From positions 1,674,001-1,738,000 of the forward strand of contig OAPG01000002.1 of NCBI GenBank assembly GCA_900208305.1: a stretch of DNA of 64,000 nt. The letters run 5' to 3'. The DNA comes from Melanopsichium pennsylvanicum. Taxonomy: Eukaryota; Basidiomycota; Ustilaginomycetes; Ustilaginales. Position 1 is the first letter of the stretch. The number at the start of each line of letters is the position of its first letter. The notes beneath the pieces are model-generated. The model was not told the DNA's origin and searched no databases. It worked only from the letters and a program-made list of their open reading frames with translations. Shown here piece by piece: positions 51,814 to 62,890 of the stretch. Position numbers and translations under genes: made by a program.

Positions 51814-53874
51814 TTCGATCAACTTGCTTCACAGATGTAGATGCTCAGCATGCAACCATCCACTATGCCAATTAGTGAAGTCTTTGCTCAGCCTTCATCC
51901 TCTGCCTACTGTGAGACGACGCATTCACAATGTGATAGGAGGATATGTGACCTGGGAAAAGTGACTCACACTGAGTCATGTGGTTTGGCCGGTCCCGATG
52001 CGGGTTCAAGCCAATCACCGATCCTGCATGCATGTACAATAATTTTACATCTTGTGATTGACCTTGCCGAGTGGTCGCGCTGCAACTGAAAAGCTCAAAA
52101 TGAGTGCCCCACGTAAAGCTTTTTGCATCGTGCGCGGAGCACTTGGAGAGCGTCGAAGGGCAGGAATTTCAGTAGCGACAATCAGCGCTCCCAAGATTTT
52201 TGAAATGCTCGACACGACACGTTGGACGGACGGACGGACGGAAGGACACAGCGCGCTCTGTTGGTTGACGCGACTAGGTCGCTGTCACGTGGCATCATTA
52301 TAGAGTATCTGTATTATAAGTATTTTTGTCGTGTTGATGTGGATGAAACGTTGTTTCGGTGGTGATAGTAGTAGTGTTGTTGTTTGGTTTGAATTTGAGC
52401 AAGCCCTTTACAGCAGACGTGGACAGTAACATGCATTCGAAACAGAGCGGAGATGGCACATCACTATTTTTGTAAATTACATTTTCTGCTTCAACTCCAG
52501 AGCAGCCTTGAAGGATTAGCATTGCATAGTTTAGGCAGTCCCGCATATATTTGCCAGTTTCAGTTGCGAATCGCGGGGCAACTCTTGAGGTGCCCACAGC
52601 TGATTTGCCAGGGTGGCACAGCACAATAACAATGTCAGCCGTGTCGATGTGCTGTCACCGCCAAAAAATAAAATAAAACAAGAAAGTAACAACGGGGGTC
52701 GCCTCTTATTGGATCGTCAACACATTCATCGGCTCGGGTGCAACTCTGGAAACCCACAAAGCTGCTAAGCTGATCAACAAGCGAACAATCCTCGCTGTCC
52801 ACTGCTGGTGACTAGAACGCCTGGTCTATGTCTATTTCCGACACGCTCACCAAACCGATCAGAGGGCGGCCCGTACTTTATCAATCAAAGGCTTAACTTA
52901 GGTGGGGTTTGAGCATGCCCACGAGGCATCTCTTGCTTATTGGAAAGCGGGCGAAAGGAAGAGAGAAAGATAGGTATTCCCTCCGTCCGTAGCCTCCGAT
53001 GGTCTAGTGCGGCTTTGTTCACACTCCGACGTGTTCTTTGTTCCTCTATTCCGATGTGCCAACTGCCGAAAAGTGGCTGTCTAGTCGTAAAGCTTTCGTC
53101 GGAGAAGTAATGCGGTCCGAGTGATGGTTTAAAATCCAATCTTGTGGCATTCAACCTTGGCTATCATCCTAGACTACCGTCGCGAGGTCTCATGAGAACC
53201 ACTTTATGAGCAGCATCTCACCAATCTGAGTCTCAAAATTATAGCATCAACCACTGTATCACGCGCTGCACTTCTACCTTCTTCCTGAGATCCTCCAAGT
53301 CACAAAGGTTCCGCTAGATTGTGCTGTACAGTAATCTACAGTGTGATGTCAATCAACGGCTCGCTCGTCCTAATTCAAGATCAGTTTTTGACTTGCATAA
53401 CAGATGCCTGCTGTCTACCTCGCTTCTAACATCCAGACAATCCCCGGCTCTTCGCGTATCAAAGAGTTCCTCTCCCCCCTTTGTTTTGCAGGCTGATCCT
53501 CTATTGTCCACCCAATCTGCGCCCGCAATCGGCTTCGTCAGGTTGAATCTGCAGGCCCCCGCAACTTGGCTCCAACCCTGCCCTGCCTCTCTTCACTTTG
53601 GATTTCTCTGACCACCTTTCGAATCGTCCTCCCTCCCATCACTACCACCATCTTTGTCCTCCGAAGTTCCCTTTACGAACCTTCACTACCGCCCTTCTCC
53701 CTATCTCGGCACTCCCTATATACCCAACAATATCCCTTACAGATCTTTTCTCCTGAACCACACGCGCAGGGCAAGCTCTCACCAAACGGCTGCAACTTGA
53801 CCTTTTTCTCGACCCAAACTGACTTTCACATCCTCTCGAGGTGAGGTAGATACCCTGTTCTCAAATCTCGGGTC
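51814..53874. other. Intergenic region upstream of the RNase H-fold gene
   Basis: About 2.1 kb. It contains a (GGAC)n run at about 52224-52240, AT-rich stretches near 52300-52490, a palindromic motif copy at 53327-53342 and a long C/T-rich leader (53400-53870). No gene is supported. Confidence 0.4.
53327..53342. repeat. Dispersed palindromic motif, copy 5
   Basis: TACAGTAATCTACAGT, almost the same as the copy at 3895-3912 apart from one missing A in the core. Confidence 0.5.
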
Positions 53875-56800
53875 ATGCCTACTGCAACCAAGCGCAGAGA
53901 GGCCTCTGTGCGCAATTTCAAGCGCAGACCTTCGGCGACCGCTCGCTCGGAGTCAGGTTACTCACGTCGATCCTCCGTGGGTTCCTTCAAGACTGCAAAC
54001 GGTGCTTCCTCTGACTATGCTCCTGGAGGCATCTCCGCGTCAGAGCAATACGAAAATGAAGACGAGGCTGATCCCGAGTACGGCCACGACGCTACCATGA
54101 TTCGTTCGACCAGCAAACGAAGTCTCGCCTCGGACGAAGATGGTGAAACCGAGACCGTTTCTCGTCAAGATGGCTCACCAAACGGTTTCGTCGCGGCGGA
54201 AGGAGAGCACGACGATCAAGCGTCAAGCAATGCTTCAGAGGAATCCCTCGCCATTTTTCATGCAAAACCTTCCAGCGATACCAGCACCGTCCACAAATCC
54301 CCTCCTACGTCTCAAGATGATGCTGCATCGCATGATGCCACCGTTAGGGACCAGCGCAGTCCATTGCAGAACTACAACTCCAAATTCAAGCCGGCACGTC
54401 ATGAGCTTCTCATACCCGACACTGCTCTCGCAAGCAAAGGCCGTGCTGATCGCAAGGGCGTCCGCGCCTCGCACGCTAGCCACTTGACCCTTCCTTACCA
54501 GCCCTCCGAAGCAGGTGACTACCTCGAATCCTCCAGGCGTCTGAGCAAGATGACCATGTCCAGTTATGATCCTCGCAGCAGGGCACCTTCTCGTGCAGCC
54601 AGCTTCATGGACGATATCCTTGACATGGAGATGCGCGATGCACGACACCGCTCCGTGTCGGAACGAGGCGGTACCAGGTCCAGTCGTCTTCTGGCTCCCG
54701 CTTCAGTCCGTGACTTTGGAGGATCTGTCAGCGACTCATATCAACCGCAGCGAGGAACTGGCTCGCGCTACGCGTCGAGCTACATCGAGCCCAGCTCTCT
54801 CAGATCCCCCTCCAAACAGGACACACGCAGGTTGCACGCAGCGGGGATCCACCATCGCGATTCTGATCGCCTCAGCATCAACTCTCGCGGCACCGCTCGC
54901 AAGCCAGCATCTGTCACGTCCAAGACTCTTGACGCAGACACCCAGGTCTTTCCAGGGACACGTATTCGCAAGTACATCGAGCCGCAGCTCAATGAGGCCA
55001 TGCGTCGTGTTATGAAGCAATTCTCGGGTCACAGTATGCAGGATCATAGATGTAACGGCTACCCTATCGCGGTGTTCGTTGGCGCAACTGCTATTGACAC
55101 TGGCAGCATCATCCAGCCTCATGTTTCGGGATCTATCTCGCTGTACTTTGGACCTGGTCATCCTAAGAATATGGCTTCGCTTCTGCCGGAAGAGGACAGG
55201 ACACCAAGCCACATCCCTAATCCAAAAGCCCCCACTCCAGCCTCTCTCTCCCGCCGTGCTGAACTGCGTTCTGCCATCACTGCACTTCACACCATCTACG
55301 AGCTCTACCGCGGCCGCGCGTGTGCCCATGTCTGCATCGACTCGGCGTACGTAGCAAAGGCGTGGGGTACCTGGATCCCAACTTGGGAGCTCAAAGGCTG
55401 GCCTGGCGAGGACGATGAACAAGAAGGTGACCGCGAACGCTGGGAAGAAGAATACTATGAGCGCCGCCGTACCCAGCGTAGGGCGTACGATAGACATGGC
55501 ACGCGGTACATGCATCTTCCTGATCGACGTGACCGTGACCGCAGCAGGGATGGCTATGCAAGTGACGGCGGACGTTACAGATCGCGCGACTCGCGAGCTC
55601 AACCTCGTAGCAGGTACAACGATCGCGATGATTGGCTTTCTAGCGACCCTTATGCTGACCGTAGCAGGCGTCGTGGTGACCGCGGCCCTCCTCCGCAGTC
55701 TCCTCGTCGACGAGGTAACCGCAGAGACTACGACTACTCCTCGGAAGAAGACGATTACAACTCTCGTCGCGGTGGTCGACGCAGATACGATGACGAGTAC
55801 GGCAGTCCGTACTCACCCGATCGCGCCCCTCCTCGTCGTCGCCCAATGCGTCGTGCACCTGGCCGTCGTCTTGTTGATGAGGATCTTCTCCGCGAGCTCG
55901 CTGACATTCGTTATGAATTTGCACGAGTCGAGCGCGATCGCCAAGGAAGTGCCCACCTCTACCTGATCGACCGGAGCAACAACCCCGCCGACCGCATGGC
56001 TCGCGCAGTTGCAAAGTCTGAAGGAAGCCTGCTTCACCTGGCGGATGAATTCGACACACAGTCCGAGATCGGGTTACACGTGGATGAAGCGCCGTTGTCC
56101 GACGATGATAATCCCCTCGGTGAGGAAGACGACGATTGGTTGGAGACGCGCAGTCGCTTCTCGACTCGTTCGAAGAGCACCAAGGGCGGTGCCCGAGTGA
56201 GCAGTAGGAACAGCAGGAGGGAGAATATCATTTCGAACGCTACGGGTAGGTTGAGGACCAGCGCTTCGCTGCCATCGGGTCATCTGAGGGGCGGACCGAG
56301 GAGGCAATTGGATACATTCGCTGAGGAAGATGAAGACGACCTTGCTGAAGACGCTAAATCTGTTCGCTCTGTTAGAAGTCAGCGTTCCGAGCGCTCGCGC
56401 AAGTCGACCCGAGCCGAGAGGGAGAGAGACGACTATCTCGCCAGGCAGGACAAGTTCGGGGCGGCGGAAGCAGCTGCGATCCGACGCTCCACCCAACGCT
56501 CGGCATCGCGTGCCAGCCACCTCTCCCCACCTGCCCCTCGATCCGAAGCAGGTGGTGCTCGGCGCTCCTTGGATTCGCGCAGGAACCTATTCTCGCCTGA
56601 GCCTGCGTCTAAACGTGGCTCGATGGACTCCAGGAGGCGGATGAGCAATGTTCGTTCCCAAACCGATATTCGTTCACAGAACGGTCGAAGCGGGACTGCG
56701 AAAAGCGCGCTTGCGTCGGCTGCTGTGATTAACGGGGAGGACCTGGAAGAGGAGGAGAGTTTCAGACCGCGAAGCTCCTTGCAGATGCACCAGGGCTCCC

Positions 56801-57273
56801 CCGGTGGATCCAGGCATCCTAGGACTCGAATGATGTCTGCAGAAAATGACTATCCCGAAATGGAAGACTTGGTTCCGCCCGTGCGGATGTGGGACAACGG
56901 GTCGGTGTATTCGAGGAACAGCATCGACAGCCGCCGCGGCCCAGCCTCTCCTCGAAAGGGTTTCTTCGGTGGCACATCCGAGCGGCAACCGCCACAATCT
57001 CCCTCAGGATCAGAAAGAAAGGGTTTTGGGTTGTTCTCAAACCGATCCACGCCCTCTCTTCATCGCGCCCCCGCACCAGAAGATCCGGACTACGAATGGT
57101 CTAAAAGCTCCAGAAAAAGTACGAGCAAGGGAAGGAGCGCGAGGCAGCAGCGTGAGTGGCATTCTACAACCCCCAAGGATTACAACAACGGCGCAGAGAG
57201 GAGTCAGTGGGAGCCAGAGGAAGGTGCGAAAAAGTCCGGCTTTTTGAGTCGAATGTTTGGTCGCAAAAAGTGA
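53875..57273 (+). CDS. Large protein with a divergent, interrupted RNase H domain
   Basis: An 1132-residue protein. Residues 1-357 are Ser/Arg-rich and probably disordered. Residues about 396-510 and 666-717 together match RNase H: strand IAVFVGA (398-404), SLYFGPGHPKN, RRAELRSAITALH (E463), HVCIDSAYV (D489), then GTWIPTWELKGW (498-509). After a 155-residue Arg/Asp/Tyr-rich insertion come LVDEDLLRELADI (666-678) and NNPADRMARAV (702-712, D706). Three of the four catalytic acidic residues are kept; the first, normally in a TDG motif, is Gly403. Cleavage of RNA in RNA-DNA hybrids is therefore doubtful; binding or a changed reaction is possible. Residues 718-1132 are again Arg/Ser-rich, ending FLSRMFGRKK. 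The ATG at 53875 is chosen. The function is unknown; the fold is my inference from motif order. Confidence 0.8.
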   Translation: MPTATKRREASVRNFKRRPSATARSESGYSRRSSVGSFKTANGASSDYAPGGISASEQYENEDEADPEYGHDATMIRSTSKRSLASDEDGETETVSRQDGSPNGFVAAEGEHDDQASSNASEESLAIFHAKPSSDTSTVHKSPPTSQDDAASHDATVRDQRSPLQNYNSKFKPARHELLIPDTALASKGRADRKGVRASHASHLTLPYQPSEAGDYLESSRRLSKMTMSSYDPRSRAPSRAASFMDDILDMEMRDARHRSVSERGGTRSSRLLAPASVRDFGGSVSDSYQPQRGTGSRYASSYIEPSSLRSPSKQDTRRLHAAGIHHRDSDRLSINSRGTARKPASVTSKTLDADTQVFPGTRIRKYIEPQLNEAMRRVMKQFSGHSMQDHRCNGYPIAVFVGATAIDTGSIIQPHVSGSISLYFGPGHPKNMASLLPEEDRTPSHIPNPKAPTPASLSRRAELRSAITALHTIYELYRGRACAHVCIDSAYVAKAWGTWIPTWELKGWPGEDDEQEGDRERWEEEYYERRRTQRRAYDRHGTRYMHLPDRRDRDRSRDGYASDGGRYRSRDSRAQPRSRYNDRDDWLSSDPYADRSRRRGDRGPPPQSPRRRGNRRDYDYSSEEDDYNSRRGGRRRYDDEYGSPYSPDRAPPRRRPMRRAPGRRLVDEDLLRELADIRYEFARVERDRQGSAHLYLIDRSNNPADRMARAVAKSEGSLLHLADEFDTQSEIGLHVDEAPLSDDDNPLGEEDDDWLETRSRFSTRSKSTKGGARVSSRNSRRENIISNATGRLRTSASLPSGHLRGGPRRQLDTFAEEDEDDLAEDAKSVRSVRSQRSERSRKSTRAERERDDYLARQDKFGAAEAAAIRRSTQRSASRASHLSPPAPRSEAGGARRSLDSRRNLFSPEPASKRGSMDSRRRMSNVRSQTDIRSQNGRSGTAKSALASAAVINGEDLEEEESFRPRSSLQMHQGSPGGSRHPRTRMMSAENDYPEMEDLVPPVRMWDNGSVYSRNSIDSRRGPASPRKGFFGGTSERQPPQSPSGSERKGFGLFSNRSTPSLHRAPAPEDPDYEWSKSSRKSTSKGRSARQQREWHSTTPKDYNNGAERSQWEPEEGAKKSGFLSRMFGRKK

Positions 57274-57429
57274 GCGTCTCAGCTTCAAAGAATGATCATG
57301 TTCAGGTTGCACAGAACGGTTTGTTCGGGACGAAACGAAGTGTACGTTGAATTTTTGTACTATTGCATGCGATGGTAACGTTATCTTGTGCCCGTCTCGA
57401 GAGCCTTTTGTGAAGTTGTGATGACTATG

Positions 57430-60400
57430 CTAGCCGGCGATGCCGACAGTGAAAATGCGAAAGTCGTCTGCGCCACGCCAATCGAACGCCACAACACCAG
57501 CATCGCCGGCCAAGTCTGGAAACAGAGCGTGTGCTGCCGAGATTGGCTCTTCCTCCCCTTGGCCGCGCTGTCCCTGACGTTGTGGGAACGGCAAGACGAG
57601 AGACTGCGAACCGCAGCTGTGGGGGTCGAGGTCGATGGGATGGAGTGTGAGCAGTGGCGCACAGAGATACTCTAACTCCTGATTGATCGCGCTGGGTGCA
57701 GTCATGCTGCGCTCGTTGGGCGTAGCGATAGAAGGATAGGCAAAAGATTGTTCTTCGGTCATGGCACGCCAACCATCACCCACGCTGGTTGAGTCATCGC
57801 CGACCTCACCCGATGCAATAGGTCGGATTTGTGTGGAAGATTGCAGGCCGGCAGCAGTGCCGTTCGCGCGGCTGTAGTCTCTACCCTGTGCGAGGGGAAT
57901 AAGCTCGAGCTCGCTGTCCAGAGACAGATCAAAGTCTACGGTCACTGGGACCCTAATTGAGGCTTTGCGAGATTCGATTCGACTGGGTAGGAACGCGACG
58001 CAGGTCACACCGACGTGTAAAATGAGTCTGCTGTTCCTGCGACGAGCATTGGACTGAGCTGATCGGATGTCTTCAAACGAGTTTGGTGGGTCAGAAGATG
58101 TCAAGGTGGTACTCGACTGCTTCAGTTGACTCGAAGGCGTATTGCCCCTGAAACTTGACCGCTCGACACCCAAGACTCTTGCCCACCCGGACACAGCATT
58201 CGGTGTATCAGACCATTGCATCACTGCCAGCGGTGCGGCTTGAGCCAGATCGGCGGCTAGCGGAAGCTGCATGACGTGAGTGAATGCGCCTCTAGATGCG
58301 AAGGCTAATCTGGCTGACACAAGCTCTGCGGGCGGAAGTGAAAAAGAGCGATGTGGTGTCTTCAGATGGGCTGAAGAGCTCTGAGACGGTACTGCCCCAC
58401 CTGGCTGGAAGTGTTTGTGAGGAAGAGGCCCAGGATCGGTCAGCTGATATTTCGCAGCCCGCTCTCGCTTATCGACCAAGCCAATGTCATCGCTGCTGTC
58501 ACTGCTGCTGTCGGCCTGAAGCTCATCGTGGAATTGCGAGATTTGCTGGGGCAAGTGCAGCCTTGACATGCGTCGGTCAAAAGAAGCGTTCTGATTGGCG
58601 GGAACTCTAGGAAGGTCCTTGTCCACATCGATGAGCGATGAGCTAGGTGTTGAGGAGACAGATTTTACTATCGACAGACCCATCGGCGATAGGCTCACGC
58701 CATCGCGACGCTGTGGCCACTTGTTCGGAAATGCTCCTTTACGTTCTATCGCCTGGTCAGACCACTGCCTGATGAAAATGCGTGCTTCAACATTCGAAAA
58801 GCCGACCCAATTATGCTTGTTCGACCTCTTGTCGAGGGTTGAGTCTCTGATTCTTTGTTCCATCGAGCCTGGACGGGAATGACCAGAGCCGCTTGGCATC
58901 TGGCCGTCTGTCCACAGAGCACCGTCGCCGACCGTGCTCAAAGGTCGGGAGCGTTCAAATCTGGCTTGATGCTCGACTGTACCGGTCAGAGGATTGGGCT
59001 GAAGCGACAGTTGTGTTGTCGATCCGCTTTCGTGCCCATCAGCAGCGGCGACCAAAATCTGAGAGAGGGGCTTGAGGTCCATTTCGCGGACGTGCGAGTC
59101 TCGAAGACGGACGAGCACTGCACGACGGCCGAAACTTAGCAGCAAGCAGAGGTCCGCTTTTTGCCAAGAGGCTGGAGCAGCCGTGGTGCGGGACGAGTTG
59201 ATGGGGCTTGAACCTCCACTTTCGCGAATAGAACCGCTGGCATGGTCGCGATCGCGGTGAGAGCCTTTCTTTAATGTCGACAGGGGACCCTCAGCGGAAG
59301 CAACCCTCAATTTTGTCGGACCTGTGTTTGCTGGTCCAGGGCCCAGGCCGGTGAACGGATGTAGCTCGTCAGAAACTGCGGCTGGGGCGAAAGCGACGGC
59401 CTTTATTGGGAATGGTGCATAGAGCTCCTTGACGAAGGACCAAGCCCTCGATGATTCGGACCTTGGCATAGAAGCCTCGTAGACCATGACACTGCGAGCA
59501 TAGGCGATGGCAAGATACCATGTGCCGGATCCTTTAGTGTCAGCGCCTGCCTGGTGGATAGAAAAGAACAAGACGCCTTTGGAAGCACTTTGTGCGCCCG
59601 CTTCCCGGTCCTTTCCTTTGCCGCCAGCTTGTCTGCCTGCTGAAAAGGACTGGATGAGATCGTCCGCAAAAAGCGAAGTGAACGACGCGTTGTGACCGTA
59701 GGATTGGGCGGTCGCATGAGACGGTGGCTGGATAGGCACGGAGCTGGACGCTAAGGACAATGCTGCGGCATGTGCCGGATCTTGCTGGCGTTTTGATGAC
59801 GGAGGTGAAGTCTGAGGAGGTATGGATCCATCAGGATCATGCTGAGGTAGACGCGGTGGTGCTCTGCTTCCCAAGGATGTCTTTGGAGGACTTGACGCAG
59901 CTCTCGAAGAGAAAATTGGTAATGATTGCTGAGAGTGGGATGCTGACATTGTAGTAGCATTAGCTCTGGGTAGAGGGTTGATCGTTGCCGAAAAAGAGGC
60001 GCTCGAAGCGCTTCGTTCATGTGTGCCGGACTTTGCTTCAGCCCAGGTTTTGGGTTTAGAGAAAGTCTTCTTGAGGATGCTGCCAAGTCCAGCTCTTTTG
60101 TCTCCGAAGCTGCTGGATGGTTCTGCTAGATTGATGGGAACCTGCGCATCTTGTCTATCAAGGGCGTAGCTTAGTAGCTCTCGGATGGCTTGCAGGTGCC
60201 ACATTCTGACGACACCTGTGCCGCCGGGTGGTACAGCACGACCTGGACCGCCTCCAGCTGTAGATCCAAAGTTGGCAGCCGCAACGCCATCGTTGAGGTC
60301 GGGAACGGTTTGGCTTTGGTGGCTCGAGCTAGAAGAACTGGATGCGAATGCCGCGGAAGACACGACACTCTCCAGAACGGAGCCAGCATGAGCACTGAGT

Positions 60401-61467
60401 TGCATCAGGGAGGAAGTTAGAAAGCCATCGCGAGCGGAGGAGGGGCAAGTGAGGGCCAGAAATACACCCGAACTTGGCGTGCTGTCGGATTTATGCGTCC
60501 GACTGCTTGTGGCGGCGCTATCTTGCTTGGATGCTAAGACGCACATCTGATATACGGCTAAGCCAGACCATATTGGAACGCAGCGTATGTTGTCGTTCCA
60601 CTGTCCTGGCGATGATGAAGGGCTGGATGCTGAAGGGTGCGTCTGACTGGGGCCAGACGGATTTTGAGGATGCCGAAACTGAATGGCGAAAAGGCCCTGC
60701 GCAGTACCGACGAGAAGCACTTGCCTTGTCTGAGACTTTTCAACCATGTTATGGCGAGCTGGCGCAACGAGTTCTACGAGGATGCTGCACAACGGTTGAG
60801 CAGGAAGATGTGGTATGAAGCGGGAACCGAAGTGATGTAAATGCAGTGGTGGCAGTGAGGAAGTATTGGATGTGGATGCTTGCGCGTGAGCCTCTGAGGT
60901 ATCATTATCGTCATTGATGGCATCGGGACCGTTAACCCAAGTGCCCCAGCTCTTCTTTCTGTTGGGTACGTGTGCTCCACTGTGCGGGGCATCTTGTTGT
61001 GCTAAGGCATGCTGTTCGAGCCGAGCATAATGACGCTCTAGGGCGCGCTTCTCAAGCCAGGTACCCCATCGTGGAAAGCGTGAGCCAAACGAGCGAGGCG
61101 GCAGTTCGGAGGGAGGCAAGGTCGAATTTGCGGGCTGGATGGGTTCTGGGAAGGCGTGGTGGCTCTGATCAAAGTACGAGCCTGTGCCAAGATTGGAGCT
61201 CTGCAATGCTGGAGGTGTTGGTGGAAACTGATGCGAGTCGTACTTGGGCGGAAGATCGTTTGATGGGCTGGCAACCGTTGGGTCTGCGATCCATGGAGAG
61301 GCGGCTGGAATACTGTTCCGAGTTGAGGTGTCGGGAGGCAGCATGATGCCGTGTTGGTGGGGTGAGGTCGCTTGACCTTGTCCATCAAGGCGCGTTTGTT
61401 GAGGTCGAGTGCCAGAAGGCTGAGCGGTATGCTGTGCTGGCGTCGCGAAGAGCCTGTGATTTTCCAT
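57430..61467 (-). CDS. Large uncharacterised protein with CNH-like beta-propeller segments
   Basis: A 1345-residue protein. The N-terminal 130 residues are Pro/Ser-rich. A charged segment, WGTWLEKRALERHYARLEQH (134-153), and a second WGTW motif near 174 follow. Then come beta-strand-like blocks spread over about 900 residues: VLLVGTAQGLFAIQF (250-264), VPIWSGLAVYQMCVL (about 307-321), WYLAIAYARSVMVYEAS, LYAPFPIKAVAFAP, LCLLLSFGRRAVLVRLRD, and near the end GVVAFDWRGADDFRIFTVGI. Their order resembles a citron-homology (CNH) or WD-like propeller with long Ser-rich insertions. I do not recognise a named family. Many SP/TP sites suggest phosphorylation. It is convergent with the RNase H-fold gene (156 bp between stops). 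The first ATG, at 61467, is used. Confidence 0.75.
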   Translation of the reverse strand: MENHRLFATPAQHTAQPSGTRPQQTRLDGQGQATSPHQHGIMLPPDTSTRNSIPAASPWIADPTVASPSNDLPPKYDSHQFPPTPPALQSSNLGTGSYFDQSHHAFPEPIQPANSTLPPSELPPRSFGSRFPRWGTWLEKRALERHYARLEQHALAQQDAPHSGAHVPNRKKSWGTWVNGPDAINDDNDTSEAHAQASTSNTSSLPPLHLHHFGSRFIPHLPAQPLCSILVELVAPARHNMVEKSQTRQVLLVGTAQGLFAIQFRHPQNPSGPSQTHPSASSPSSSPGQWNDNIRCVPIWSGLAVYQMCVLASKQDSAATSSRTHKSDSTPSSGVFLALTCPSSARDGFLTSSLMQLSAHAGSVLESVVSSAAFASSSSSSSHQSQTVPDLNDGVAAANFGSTAGGGPGRAVPPGGTGVVRMWHLQAIRELLSYALDRQDAQVPINLAEPSSSFGDKRAGLGSILKKTFSKPKTWAEAKSGTHERSASSASFSATINPLPRANATTMSASHSQQSLPIFSSRAASSPPKTSLGSRAPPRLPQHDPDGSIPPQTSPPSSKRQQDPAHAAALSLASSSVPIQPPSHATAQSYGHNASFTSLFADDLIQSFSAGRQAGGKGKDREAGAQSASKGVLFFSIHQAGADTKGSGTWYLAIAYARSVMVYEASMPRSESSRAWSFVKELYAPFPIKAVAFAPAAVSDELHPFTGLGPGPANTGPTKLRVASAEGPLSTLKKGSHRDRDHASGSIRESGGSSPINSSRTTAAPASWQKADLCLLLSFGRRAVLVRLRDSHVREMDLKPLSQILVAAADGHESGSTTQLSLQPNPLTGTVEHQARFERSRPLSTVGDGALWTDGQMPSGSGHSRPGSMEQRIRDSTLDKRSNKHNWVGFSNVEARIFIRQWSDQAIERKGAFPNKWPQRRDGVSLSPMGLSIVKSVSSTPSSSLIDVDKDLPRVPANQNASFDRRMSRLHLPQQISQFHDELQADSSSDSSDDIGLVDKRERAAKYQLTDPGPLPHKHFQPGGAVPSQSSSAHLKTPHRSFSLPPAELVSARLAFASRGAFTHVMQLPLAADLAQAAPLAVMQWSDTPNAVSGWARVLGVERSSFRGNTPSSQLKQSSTTLTSSDPPNSFEDIRSAQSNARRRNSRLILHVGVTCVAFLPSRIESRKASIRVPVTVDFDLSLDSELELIPLAQGRDYSRANGTAAGLQSSTQIRPIASGEVGDDSTSVGDGWRAMTEEQSFAYPSIATPNERSMTAPSAINQELEYLCAPLLTLHPIDLDPHSCGSQSLVLPFPQRQGQRGQGEEEPISAAHALFPDLAGDAGVVAFDWRGADDFRIFTVGIAG

Positions 61468-62217
61468 GATCGATTATGGATCCCATCGGAGGCTATACGA
61501 TTCCAAGACCATTGTGATTCAGGAGAGCAAGATGATCGCTTGCCAAGAGTGTCAGGTGAGCGCAGGCAGTCGGATCACAGTCGGATCAACGTCGAAGTGA
61601 TAGACGGTGCAAGATAGTAGCAAAAGAGTCAAGTCAAGGAATTCGAGGGGAAAGTTTTGTGTAAGTCTAGAGTTGAGTGACAAATTGGATCCACAATCAA
61701 ATCACAAGATCGTGCACCGTGCGTTGTCGGGTGTTCCGGTGGGCTGCACCAAATTTCTCGACGATGCATCAACTTTAATTGCAGCTCCTGTCAAGGTCGC
61801 AAAGAGCCGTTTAAAATACAGTACATCTCGCCTCCTCCTCCACTCTGTGCTTGCGGCCGACCGACCGCTGGTCACTACCTCGTAATTCTCTTTCAATTCC
61901 TTGCACACTGCACTGCCTCTTTGTACTTGCAACAAATGCAGCAGAATGAGCACCATCGCAAAAGCCTGTTGGACTCGTCCTCTCTCTTGACCTGTACCGA
62001 AGTTGTCGGTCTGTGAAAGTTGGGCGCGTCCGGGTAGGCTCGCTCCTGGGCTCATTATCATCCAGCATTGTAAGCACGGACCGAGGCGGGTACTGTGGGC
62101 GTGAAGCTTGCTGTGGCAGTGATGAAGTAGGGTACAAGTACATTGACATAGGCACGATGATCGGTGGGATTGACATACTCGGATGTGCCTTGTAGGCTCG
62201 AGTTTGTGGTACAAGAA
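61468..62217. other. Intergenic region
   Basis: About 0.75 kb between the start of the CNH-like gene and the stop of NAA10, both on the minus strand. It should hold the NAA10 terminator and the promoter of the CNH-like gene. A TACAGTACA motif lies near 61817. No gene seen. Confidence 0.35.
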
Positions 62218-62890
62218 TTAAAAATTGAGCCGCATGTGCAAAGCATCCTCGCCGTCGGCATAGTAACCTTTCTCTACACCGTGCACCTCGAAGCCGAGCG
62301 TGTCACGGTACAAGCCAATAGCAGCACGGTTGGTCTGTCGAACGTGAAGCGATACAAACTTGGCAGCAAACACATCTCGCATGGCGTCCTCTGATTAGAT
62401 GCAAGTCAAGACGATGTTGAGAAAAGGTCAGCCAACTATTCGCAACAGAGTCTGGGCGCGATCGGTGGAGAAAAAGCAGACGGTGAGAACGTAGACACTT
62501 ACGACTCTGCTTCATGAGCTTGTTGGCCAGTCCGAGGCGACGGTACGACCGGAGCACACTGATACTCGTGACGTGTCCGTGAGGAATGCCATCTGCCGGC
62601 TCCTCCTCCATCTTGCCGAGAATGTAACCGACAATCCTTCCCTTTTCATCCTCGGCGACGTACGAGAGCTGCGGCCAGGTCAATGCATGGTAGAGATAGT
62701 ATCTTAATGTGTAATTTTCTGGAAGGTTGTGCAGGTTGCAGTTCTGCATGCCCAGCAGGTCATCAATCTGAAGCAAGTAAGCACCATACGCATCAGAAGC
62801 TTGGGTCAGTACGTCACAGCTCCCTTGCACCGGCACAAAAAAATGAAGAGCTGTATTCAGTATACTCACTGTCGCTTCTCTGATGTTCAT
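62218..62890 (-). CDS. ARD1: N-alpha-acetyltransferase catalytic subunit Naa10 (Ard1)
   Basis: Three exons on the minus strand, 62890-62870, 62767-62503 and 62390-62218, give 152 residues. Introns start GTGAGT and GTAAGT and end TTCAG and ATCAG. The spliced reading [20 protein letters not shown] is the hallmark Ard1 N-terminus, and the second junction gives LMKQSQDAMRDVF. This is the catalytic subunit of NatA, which acetylates Ser, Ala, Thr and similar N-termini on the ribosome together with Naa15. The GNAT fold is complete: [52 protein letters not shown] (acetyl-CoA loop RRLGLA), [20 protein letters not shown] and [13 protein letters not shown]. The variable C-terminal tail of animal Naa10 is absent. 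Very sure of product, sure of splicing. Confidence 0.93.
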
